A stretch of 64,000 bases of DNA from assembly GCA_964598225.1 (NCBI GenBank), contig CAZRBG010000024.1:1-64000 (forward strand). Direction: 5' to 3'. Origin of the DNA: SG8-4 sp964598225. Lineage in GTDB: Bacteria > Planctomycetota > Phycisphaerae > Sedimentisphaerales > Anaerobacaceae. The notes under the pieces are model-generated. The model made no database searches, was not told the DNA's origin, and worked only from the letters and a program-made list of their open reading frames with translations. Below, one piece after another: positions 49,784 to 56,931 of the stretch (within the stretch, counting starts at the first letter, position 1; each line of letters opens with the position of its first letter). Position numbers and translations under genes: made by a program.

Positions 49784-51580
49784 ATGAAAATTATGAAAAT
49801 CACTGTTTGGATGATAGTTGTGGCGTTCTTAGCCGGAACGGGCCGAGCGGACAGAACACTGGAGCAAACGGAGATATCGCTGATACTCCAGAGTTTGACA
49901 GATCGGCCCATGAAAACGTGGATTTCCTCAGGGACAATCTCGGCGACGCACGACCAATACAGGGCGCCGAAAACAACAGATTCGGCCGAAGTCAACGAAA
50001 GGGTTGACCAGGCAATCCAGGAACACGAGAAAGAAGCGGAAAACTCGGCGTTGAGCGAGGAAATCTTGCAGATGAAACTCGATGCGATCCAGTTTAACGT
50101 CTGGTACAAATGGTCCAACGAATGTACGATGAATTCGAATGAGACTGTCAAATATGACGGCAGCCGGTTTTACTGGGAGATTGACGTATCCTCTCGCACG
50201 GACTCGATAAGGCCGGGATCGGAGCTGGAGGGCAACTTCATGACGAACGAATTCGACATGGCGGATAACGGCAGCCGGGCGTTCGTCTGGGATGGCTCGA
50301 CTTACACACTCTACTCGGCGTCGAACAACTGTGCATTCGTTGATGCCGCAGGTGAGCTTCCGCGCGCCGTCAACGGGCCGCTTACCGCCGGAATTATTCC
50401 GTGGGGATATGGCCAGTATACGTACAGCAATCTGGCGAGTCTGGAATCGTCCGGAGTCGAGAAGCAGCTAAACGGCCAGACCGAGATACACCTGACACTC
50501 AACAAGTCGAACGGCACGAGACTGCTTTTTGTACTCGATGCCGATAATGATTACGCCGTGATTTCCCACTCGAACGAGGGGCTTTACAGTACCGTCTCGA
50601 AGCAATACGGCGATTATCAGTCTGTTGACGGTGTTTTGGTTCCCGGAACAATCGAGATTGATAAATACGATGCCGCCACGAACAGGCTTCTGAGCAGAGA
50701 TTCGTGGTATATCACCTCCATCAGCACCGCTGCACTTTCGACCGGGGATTTCACGGTCGATTACGAAGCAGGCGCGCAGATCGAGTACAGCTCGACCCTT
50801 GACCAAACGGCTACGTACTGTTATTCGCCGAGGCTCGATACCCAGCGTCTGCTGGCCGAGAGATTGTCATACGCCGCTTCGCAGGACAAAAAAGCCCAGA
50901 ATTGCGCGACGTCTGCGTTAGGATATGCAGCTCAACTGTTGGGCAGAAACATTTCCAGGTCGCAATTAGCCGGACTTGTAGATCGTCAAAACGGTCGGAC
51001 GAGCCTTGGTGCGATGAAGGAGTTTGTCAACAGTCAGGATCTTTTCTGCCGGGCGGTCAGGACCGATATACGCACCCTGCAGAGTCTGACCGATTGTCAG
51101 GCAATCCTGCACATTCCGCACAAGAATCATTTCGTGCTGCTCGGCGATATTGACAACGAGCACATCTGGACCATAGACCTTGCCGGCAGGAGATTCTGCT
51201 CCCGCGCCGATGTCGCCCATTTCGGCATGGACTGGACCGACGGCACGGCGTTGTTAGTTTCGGACAAACCCATCGAGGGGAGCCTCAACGACATCGACCA
51301 CAGCACTGTCCAAAACATCACGGGCGGTTCGGGCTATACGTGCACCGAACTGTTGCAGGAAGAGTATTACGAGGACTGCGAGTATCTGGATGGTTTATGC
51401 TGGAATTGGTACATATACGAGCCGGAAAGATGGGGCTGTGAACAAGCCGAGAGCGGGATGTGTATCGAAGACCAAAAGCTTTTCAGGGCTACCTGTCCCT
51501 GCATTGAAGACCCGGACGACCCAACCGCTTGTCAAGTAAATGGAGATTGGGACTTTAAGTATGACTTGGCCTGCTATTGA
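49784..51580 (+). CDS. Secreted C39-peptidase-like protein with Cys-rich tail
   Basis: A 598-residue exported protein (signal ITVWMIVVAFLAGTGRAD). Residues about 60-350 are beta-rich with no recognised family. Residues 365-500 resemble a C39-type cysteine peptidase: QNCATSALGYAAQLLGRNIS (nucleophile Cys), LHIPHKNHFVLLGDIDNEHI (His) and TIDLAGRRF (Asp). The last 80 residues hold nine cysteines (CEYLDGLC, WGCEQ, ATCPCIED, DLACY) and look like a disulfide-stabilised or processed segment. No ABC exporter is adjacent, unlike classical bacteriocin C39 systems. The start has AAAGGAG at nine bases. The 49390-49783 gap is A/T-rich (several A6 runs) with no other gene. Confidence 0.6.
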   Translation: MKIMKITVWMIVVAFLAGTGRADRTLEQTEISLILQSLTDRPMKTWISSGTISATHDQYRAPKTTDSAEVNERVDQAIQEHEKEAENSALSEEILQMKLDAIQFNVWYKWSNECTMNSNETVKYDGSRFYWEIDVSSRTDSIRPGSELEGNFMTNEFDMADNGSRAFVWDGSTYTLYSASNNCAFVDAAGELPRAVNGPLTAGIIPWGYGQYTYSNLASLESSGVEKQLNGQTEIHLTLNKSNGTRLLFVLDADNDYAVISHSNEGLYSTVSKQYGDYQSVDGVLVPGTIEIDKYDAATNRLLSRDSWYITSISTAALSTGDFTVDYEAGAQIEYSSTLDQTATYCYSPRLDTQRLLAERLSYAASQDKKAQNCATSALGYAAQLLGRNISRSQLAGLVDRQNGRTSLGAMKEFVNSQDLFCRAVRTDIRTLQSLTDCQAILHIPHKNHFVLLGDIDNEHIWTIDLAGRRFCSRADVAHFGMDWTDGTALLVSDKPIEGSLNDIDHSTVQNITGGSGYTCTELLQEEYYEDCEYLDGLCWNWYIYEPERWGCEQAESGMCIEDQKLFRATCPCIEDPDDPTACQVNGDWDFKYDLACY

Positions 51581-51682
51581 AAAGGCCGACCGAAGCAAAA
51601 AGAGGATAGTGGGTGACCGATGAACATATCACGAGGCTTTATTTCGTTCTCGAACACAATTCAACTTCTAAAGATTTTTTAA

Positions 51683-51711
51683 TTGAAATCTTGTTCCAAA
51701 GATGGTATAGT
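51683..51711 (+). promoter_or_regulatory. Predicted promoter of the dockerin-like gene
   Basis: TTGAAA (51683-51688), a 17-base spacer and TATAGT (51706-51711). The leader is about 80 bases to the TTG start at 51798. Confidence 0.5.
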
Positions 51712-51797
51712 GACGTTCGGTTTTACAAGACGTTTATGGTTGAGTTTTTTTATCGTTCGGCGGGATACGGCTGTGTATCCTTTTCGGAGGGTGCGTT

Positions 51798-52529
51798 TTG
51801 AAAAAGTTGGCCTTACTTGCTTTGGTTTTAGGTTTCAGTTCAATCTCAATGGCAGGAGTCTCGGCGACTGTCTATCTGCCTGACGGCAACACGCCTCTCG
51901 AATGGGCCGATCCTAACGTTCCTTATGTATATCGAGACATCATGGTCGGCACGAAGCTGACGATCATCGTCAGCTCGGACACCGACGAAAGCTGGTCCGG
52001 CGGATTGCAGGTCACCGGACCAGACGTGGGTTATGGTGTCTTATCGGCCAGGGACTACGATGATGTCACTCGTTACTGGGAAGGCTCGGTCCTCGAAGCG
52101 GCGGGCGACGGAGCGGAAGTAAGAGTGCATGAGGACTCCTTTAACGTATCCATTGGCATGTTCAACGGTCAGAACCCAGTGCCGGGCGATTGGTTTATCG
52201 TTGATTACAACGCAACTACTTTGGGCCTGCGAACCATTGGCCTCTATGAAAGGCGATGGGAAGCGGACGGAACCAGCGGTCCTTTCAATCCGCCGGTCCC
52301 GATAGTCGTCGAAATCTCCGAGTTGGTCTTCTCACACGTTCCGAGCCGCGACTTCAACGGAGATACGAAGGTTGACTTTACGGACTTTGCAATAATCTCC
52401 GCGTTCCGGGGTATGACGGATTGCGCCGGTCCGAACTGGTGCGAAGGAACCGATCTCGATGCCGACGGCGACGTTGACGTTGACGACTTTATGCTGTTTT
52501 TCGATTACTGGCTTGAAATCACTCAATAG
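51798..52529 (+). CDS. Secreted protein with dockerin-like C-terminus
   Basis: A 243-residue exported protein: KLALLALVLGFSSISMAG signal, a beta-sandwich of cohesin-like or PEP-type look (residues 20-170), then two EF-hand-like calcium loops, DFNGDTKVDFTDFAIIS and DLDADGDVDVDDFMLFFDYW. These dockerin-type repeats end many secreted proteins in Phycisphaerae and probably mediate surface attachment or sorting. The start is TTG at 51798 with GGAGG eight bases upstream, a strong site despite the weak codon. Confidence 0.75.
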   Translation: MKKLALLALVLGFSSISMAGVSATVYLPDGNTPLEWADPNVPYVYRDIMVGTKLTIIVSSDTDESWSGGLQVTGPDVGYGVLSARDYDDVTRYWEGSVLEAAGDGAEVRVHEDSFNVSIGMFNGQNPVPGDWFIVDYNATTLGLRTIGLYERRWEADGTSGPFNPPVPIVVEISELVFSHVPSRDFNGDTKVDFTDFAIISAFRGMTDCAGPNWCEGTDLDADGDVDVDDFMLFFDYWLEITQ

Positions 52530-52765
52530 ACGGTTTGTAGTGTGCCCGTGAGGGCATTTGAAGATATTGACTATTTGTAACGGAGCGCCCGGCCCGGATG
52601 GAAGCGACCCGTCAATAGTCAATTTTTGGAACGGCTTACGGCATCACTACAAACAGCCAAGGCTTTCGGTGGGGCAAGCCCCACCCTACCGCCTGTCATT
52701 CCTGCGAAGGCAGGAATCTATTTGTTCGCGAGCTTCTGGATTCCTGCCTTCGCAGGAACGACAAC
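52530..52765. repeat. Nested repeat cluster (families A, B, C and ATAGTCAAT)
   Basis: Family A ends (TTTGTAGTGTGCCCGTGAGG at 52535 and GCATCACTACAAACAGCC at 52642) enclose ATTGACTATT and GTCAATAGTCAAT. Family B follows (GGTGGGGCAAGCCCCACCCT at 52670). Family C comes last (GTCATTCCTGCGAAGGCAGG and GGATTCCTGCCTTCGCAGGA, 52695-52763). The cluster fills the gap upstream of the prepilin promoter. Confidence 0.7.
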
Positions 52766-52791
52766 AGAGAACGGATAACTCCACATAGTGC

Positions 52792-52820
52792 TTGACTCAT
52801 ATCGGGAAAAACCATAATAT
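52792..52820 (+). promoter_or_regulatory. Predicted promoter of the prepilin gene, almost leaderless
   Basis: TTGACT (52792-52797), a 17-base spacer and TAATAT (52815-52820). The expected transcription start, 52827-52829, coincides with the ATG at 52829. Confidence 0.5.
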
Positions 52821-52828
52821 AAAGAGCT

Positions 52829-53620
52829 ATGAAACGCACAGGCTTTACGCTTATAGAGTTGCTTGTCGTGATTGCTGTGATCACCCTTCTTGTTTCTTTG
52901 TCGGTGACCGCGACACGTATTGCCAAACAACATGCCCGGGCGGTTAAATGCTCCTCGAATATCAGACAATTGGGGCTGATGCTGTCGCTGTATGAGACCG
53001 ACAATGGCACGTTCCCTCATGGATATCGTATAGCCTTCAAAAAGCCACATGGCGGTTACGTCGGCGACCATACCTGCGACAAACCGGGATTTTGGTGGTT
53101 CCATTACGCCGAAATCTATAAGAGAAAAGATCGAAAGAAATCGGTCGCCTGCTGTCCGTCAAAACGTCTGGACAGGAAGTTTTCGAGTGAAAATGTATTG
53201 TGGGCCAATTACACTGTGAACCAGTCGGTGTGCAAAAACTATCGCACGAGCCGCCTCAGCAAGGAAGAATTCTTCGGAACGCCTCTGGGTTTGAATGCTA
53301 TTCCGAGTCCGAGCCGAACCCTGCTGCTCGCCGATGGTGGTTACGCGGTCATAAACTGGCACCACGTCACGGATAAGCCGCCGGTCGAACTGGGCCCACG
53401 CATAGAGGACGCAGCTTACATCCCGGGCCTTGAGATCAATAAGGGCAAGCCCATCTGGAAGGATCAGCAACAGGACGCCATACTGGGTCGTCACCCGGGT
53501 ATGACTGTAAACGCCGGATTCGTCGACGGCAGTGTCGACATAGTAAAAGCCGAGGATCTTGCTGTCAAAAAGAGTGATGACGGCTACAGAAATCGACGCC
53601 GTCTGTGGACGCCGAAATAG
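52829..53620 (+). CDS. Type II secretion/type IV pilin-like prepilin (H-X9-DG family)
   Basis: A 263-residue protein with the prepilin leader and hydrophobic helix RTGFTLIELLVVIAVITLLV (peptidase site after Gly5, N-methylated Phe next, Glu5 of the mature protein present). The C-terminal block ILGRHPGMTVNAGFVDGSVD is the H-X9-DG-type motif of the large planctomycete pseudopilin expansion (one residue longer here). Such proteins are inserted in the inner membrane and may form pseudopili or be sorted to the surface. The start cannot lie elsewhere, since the leader must be N-terminal. Confidence 0.85.
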   Translation: MKRTGFTLIELLVVIAVITLLVSLSVTATRIAKQHARAVKCSSNIRQLGLMLSLYETDNGTFPHGYRIAFKKPHGGYVGDHTCDKPGFWWFHYAEIYKRKDRKKSVACCPSKRLDRKFSSENVLWANYTVNQSVCKNYRTSRLSKEEFFGTPLGLNAIPSPSRTLLLADGGYAVINWHHVTDKPPVELGPRIEDAAYIPGLEINKGKPIWKDQQQDAILGRHPGMTVNAGFVDGSVDIVKAEDLAVKKSDDGYRNRRRLWTPK

Positions 53621-53626
53621 AGCTTT

Positions 53627-54976
53627 CTAAAAAGAAGCCTCTTCAATAGCAGTCTTCATCATCTCGTCACTTAAATAGTCAATGTCTGTCTCAGAGTACA
53701 GGATGTATTTCCCGCCGGCGGAATCCCTACGGAAGTGCCTAATTTTCCGGGGAAGACTTGTTGCGGACACGACAAAATATCGCCATCTCTTAAATACCAG
53801 ATCACCGCGTCTATTTTCCTCACTCCACAACAGGTCGTACACTTGACGGTTCTGAACCGCCGGCTCCAGACGGATATGGGCGACCCTTTTCCATTCAGCG
53901 TTTGCGGAGATTTCAGAGGTGTTCTCAAAAGGGCTCATACCGAGAGTGCCGGTAATTTTTTGTTTGATTCTTATAGAATCTCCTTCAGGTAGCGGCGATA
54001 TTTTGGCTGAGGCATCGGCCGCTTCTTTCTTCCTTTTTAGATTGGCGGTTGTATCCCATAAAACCACTTCTTGTCCGGTCTTGGTCATGTATATTCCCCG
54101 CGAGCGCGACAACCACTTTTCCTGCGGGGCGTCCGCTTTGCCGGGCGTGGAGTGCACGACGTGAATGTTGTCGGCCCCTTGTATTGCTTTATAGATCTGC
54201 TCCGGGCCGGCTACTGCTTTGACAGGAGGGGTTTGGAGGAGAATCGCAACGCCGACCAAGATTACCGCCGCGGCGGCGAGCGATGGCTTCAAGAATCGTT
54301 TCAATTTACGGACCGAAGCGTTTTGGCGGCGTTCGGAGGATTCGGTATCCTTGCCGAGCAATTGCACTTCGAACGGCCGGGAGGCGTAGGATTTGTCCTG
54401 CCCAGCTTCGCCGTCTTCGGGTTTGCCTAATGTGAATAAGGTGGCGACGCCCGAGTCGGGTCTTTCTATCATACCTTTTACCATTGGCATAACCGCTCGA
54501 AGCTCCGGGCTTTCGGCATCGGCTTCGCAATCGCCGGCAAGGATTCTGCTTATGCGGCACAGTTGCTCGTGGCTCAGGTCCGACTCGATCAGGGCTAAGA
54601 GCTCTTCGGAGCAGGCCTTACAATTTTCGATGTGTGTGGTTATCGGCGTTTGTATCCTTATCTTCAGGAACGGATCGGCCATACCCGGAAGAAAGGGTTT
54701 GGCCTCGGCGCATCCGACCGGCCGGCCGGCCCATGCAAAGTGGACACTCAAAAGCTCAATAATTGCCTTGTCCCTGCGGCTTTGTTCGTCGTCTTGCTTT
54801 TTGCCGGCCAGGATCAACGACTCTCTGAGCCGATTCACTTCGGATTGACATTTCGCGCAGGAGGCAACGTGCTCTTGTACCTCTCTCGGCACGGATCCGA
54901 CGGTTTCGGCGCTTAGCAAATCATAATAGCTCAACCGGGCAGATTTACAGTTCAATCCTTTTTTGCACGTGCTCAT
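53627..54976 (-). CDS. Anti-sigma factor-like transmembrane protein
   Basis: A 449-residue protein. The N-terminal cytoplasmic part has two zinc-finger-like Cys/His clusters of the anti-sigma type: VQEHVASCAKCQSEVNRLRE (near 37) and ITTHIENCKACSEELLALIE (near 115). One transmembrane helix, PSLAAAAVILVGVAILLQTP, lies near 235. The periplasmic part (260-449) is beta-rich with a LolA/DUF-like sensor look (VLWDTTANLKRKKEAADASA, IDYLSDEMM). It would hold the neighbouring sigma factor until an envelope signal arrives. The ATG has AAGGAGAT upstream and overlaps the sigma gene by 32 bases. Confidence 0.75.
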   Translation of the reverse strand: MSTCKKGLNCKSARLSYYDLLSAETVGSVPREVQEHVASCAKCQSEVNRLRESLILAGKKQDDEQSRRDKAIIELLSVHFAWAGRPVGCAEAKPFLPGMADPFLKIRIQTPITTHIENCKACSEELLALIESDLSHEQLCRISRILAGDCEADAESPELRAVMPMVKGMIERPDSGVATLFTLGKPEDGEAGQDKSYASRPFEVQLLGKDTESSERRQNASVRKLKRFLKPSLAAAAVILVGVAILLQTPPVKAVAGPEQIYKAIQGADNIHVVHSTPGKADAPQEKWLSRSRGIYMTKTGQEVVLWDTTANLKRKKEAADASAKISPLPEGDSIRIKQKITGTLGMSPFENTSEISANAEWKRVAHIRLEPAVQNRQVYDLLWSEENRRGDLVFKRWRYFVVSATSLPRKIRHFRRDSAGGKYILYSETDIDYLSDEMMKTAIEEASF

Positions 54977-55511
54977 TTTTATCTCCTTGCTTTTTTCGCT
55001 TTTCTCCGACTAACCGGCGTATTTTTTCCTTACCCCTGTACAGGTATTGAGAGAATGTTCTGCGATCCAGGTCCATCTTCTTTGCCGCATCCTCGGTATT
55101 ATTGCCGAGGATACAGTTTTGTATAACCGCCTCGGCCTGATGGTCGGGCAGATGCTTCCTGAGCGAGCGAAACATTCTTTGCGTTTCTTCGATTTCTATC
55201 GCCTTGGTCTCCGGGTCTTCCTGCATTGTTTTGTAGTCGCCGCATTGCCGGTATCCACGAACGCAGCGGCTATAGACGTCAGTCTTTCGTTTTTCGTCGA
55301 TTATGTCATTTGTAAGGGTTTTGTAGATATATGATACCACATGGCCGCTATTCCGGGGCACCGGCGTTTTCACAATCGACAAGAAGAGAGTCTGAAAGGT
55401 ATCGTCGGCGGCGGATTCCTCTTCTATGTTAACAGAAATCATAGCGCGGATTTGGCTACCGTACGCATCGAAGATATTCGCAGCCTGTTGGACTCTTTCC
55501 GCCGTTTCTAT
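54945..55511 (-). CDS. RNA polymerase sigma-70 factor, ECF-like
   Basis: A sigma factor of 165 residues from ATG 55442, or 188 if translation starts at the codon at 55511. The longer form adds ETAERVQQAANIFDAYGSQI, which looks like a genuine region-2 start, and has AGGGAG six bases upstream; but the codon is ATA, not ATG. Region 2 has SAADDTFQTLFLSIV and YIYKTLTNDIIDEKRK. Region 4 has LPDHQAEAVIQNCILGNNTE and DAAKKMDLDRRTFSQYLYRG. The gene overlaps the anti-sigma gene. An ATA start or an ATG-to-ATA change is discussed in the findings. Confidence 0.75.
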   Translation of the reverse strand: METAERVQQAANIFDAYGSQIRAMISVNIEEESAADDTFQTLFLSIVKTPVPRNSGHVVSYIYKTLTNDIIDEKRKTDVYSRCVRGYRQCGDYKTMQEDPETKAIEIEETQRMFRSLRKHLPDHQAEAVIQNCILGNNTEDAAKKMDLDRRTFSQYLYRGKEKIRRLVGEKRKKQGDKNEHVQKRIEL

Positions 55512-55661
55512 GTTACTCTCCCTGCAAGAAAAAGTGCTCCAATCGACCCAATCCGTGCAAGCTCGTTTAAAACGAATTACTCAAAACCTGCAAACCAGGG
55601 AACATCATCACAGGGTGCAGGACCGCTTTATCCCTACCCTTGACTTCGCAAACACCTAAAT

Positions 55662-55689
55662 TCTATAAGGTTATTCCTTAGTACGTCAA
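55662..55689 (-). promoter_or_regulatory. Predicted promoter of the sigma/anti-sigma operon
   Basis: Minus strand: TTGACG (55689-55684), a 16-base spacer and TATAGA (55667-55662). The transcript would start near 55655, well upstream of the proposed start at 55511. The rest of the 55512-55946 gap holds no gene I can support. Confidence 0.5.
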
Positions 55690-55946
55690 GGGCCAATATT
55701 GCAACACCCGCGAAAACATATATTGGCGACAGGACATCAACCCACATAATCCTTTTTAAATAAAAGAGTTAGTAAAAGCACTGTTCCGGATTCCGCTCTT
55801 CTCGCAAGAGAATATTTTGCAAGAATTCTTGGGTTGTTTTTTTCTCGCCGGCTGTTTTTCCACAACTAAAATGAACAAGGAGGATTCAGTTGGTCGTATT
55901 TGTTAATAGTTTTGTTATGTGAAGTTTTGTGCGAAAGGAGAATAAG

Positions 55947-56105
55947 ATGAAATTTTCAAAGATAGCATTGCTAATAGCTTTAGTGCTTTTTGTGGCGGCC
56001 CTTACCGGCTGCCGGCAACAACAGTCGAAAGTCGGGGGAGTGGTTCTTGAGCCGAGTGAAACCGGCTTTTGGCACGCAAAGGTGACCTCACCGGCGTTCA
56101 AGTAG
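55947..56105 (+). CDS. Very small lipoprotein (52 aa)
   Basis: ATG 55947 has AAAGGAG at eight bases, an ideal ribosome site. The 52-residue product starts KFSKIALLIALVLFVAALTG, then the lipobox LTGC at residues 18-21. The mature part is only 32 residues (QQQSKVGGVVLEPSETGFWH onward). It is predicted to be lipidated. Function unknown. It lies 71 bases upstream of the TlpA-like gene on the same strand and may share its transcript. Confidence 0.65.
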   Translation: MKFSKIALLIALVLFVAALTGCRQQQSKVGGVVLEPSETGFWHAKVTSPAFK

Positions 56106-56176
56106 GAGCCTGCATTACGGGTAATTCGTTAAACAGCAAGAACTTGCACGAGATGAACGTACAGTTGAGGTGAAAA

Positions 56177-56782
56177 ATGAACAAGCGGGCAAAAATCCGA
56201 AGAATCGCTTTGATCCTGGTCGGCGCGGCTGCCCTCAGTCTGGTGGCTGCATTTGCAGTGGTCTCAAACCAGCCGGCTGAGTCTCAGGTTGCCGACGCAA
56301 GCCTGCAAGACAATAGCCTTCAGGAGGTAATCAAGGCTCGGCAGACGTGGGATGTGGCGTTTCCGGAGTGGTCGGGAAAAGTTGCACCGGATTTTAAGGT
56401 AACGGATATAGACGGCGATGAGCACCGGCTCAGTGATTACCGGGGCAGAAACGTTATGGTGGTGTTCTGGGCAACGTGGTGCCCGGCCTGCAACGTTGAG
56501 ATTCCGCATTTGATCAAGCTCAGAAAACAGTTAACCGGAGACGAGCTTGTAATTCTGGCCATGTCGAATGAGTCGGACGAGGATTTGAAAAAGTTTGCCG
56601 CAGCAAAGGAGATCAACTACTCAGTCGTGAGCCTCGCTGGAAAAGCATTGCCGGAGCCTTACTCTAACGTTAGGTCGATACCGACAAACTTCTTCATCGA
56701 CAAGAATGGTAATATAAAGCTCGCAGCCCTGGGGTTGGTGCCTCTGGAAGATTCCAAAGCGATCCTCGAGGCCGACCTTTAG
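56177..56782 (+). CDS. TlpA/ResA-like thiol-disulfide oxidoreductase
   Basis: A 201-residue membrane-anchored thioredoxin-fold protein: N-terminal helix IALILVGAAALSLVAAFAVV, then a redoxin domain from about residue 68 (APDFKVTDIDGDEHRLSDYR). The active site WATWCPACNVEIPHL is near residue 98 and the cis-proline is in VRSIPTNFFIDKNGNI. It would reduce or exchange disulfides in the periplasm, for example for cytochrome c maturation or Cys-rich secreted proteins. The start has GAGGTG upstream. Confidence 0.85.
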   Translation: MNKRAKIRRIALILVGAAALSLVAAFAVVSNQPAESQVADASLQDNSLQEVIKARQTWDVAFPEWSGKVAPDFKVTDIDGDEHRLSDYRGRNVMVVFWATWCPACNVEIPHLIKLRKQLTGDELVILAMSNESDEDLKKFAAAKEINYSVVSLAGKALPEPYSNVRSIPTNFFIDKNGNIKLAALGLVPLEDSKAILEADL

Positions 56783-56805
56783 AACGGGCGACGGAATTTA
56801 GGCAC

Positions 56806-56902
56806 TTTAACAAAACCAATGTGTCGTTCCGAGTTTGCCGAGGAACCTATTAGAACAGGCCCGCGAAGCGGCTCCTTCTTCTTTTAGTTCGGTTTTGTTA
56901 GA
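56806..56902. repeat. Intergenic inverted repeat
   Basis: TTTAACAAAACC at 56808 and GGTTTTGTTAGA near 56891 are 12-base arms enclosing GTGTCGTTCCGAGTTTGCCG and GGCCCGCGAAGCGGCTCC. It lies between the TlpA-like and YyaL-like genes. Confidence 0.5.
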
Positions 56903-56931
56903 GCCTGTTTGCCTTGCACGGAGAAAACTAT

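Noticed and set aside
55835..55870. CAAGAATTCTTG followed by a T-run as a rho-independent terminator.
   Set aside because: The palindrome has no loop and the stem is A/T-rich; it is not a convincing terminator.
55875..55919. Very short ORFs (ATGAACAAGGAGG... and TTG behind AAGGAGG) upstream of the small lipoprotein, possible leader peptides.
   Set aside because: Only 10-11 codons, with no run of regulatory codons and no clear attenuator; likely chance.
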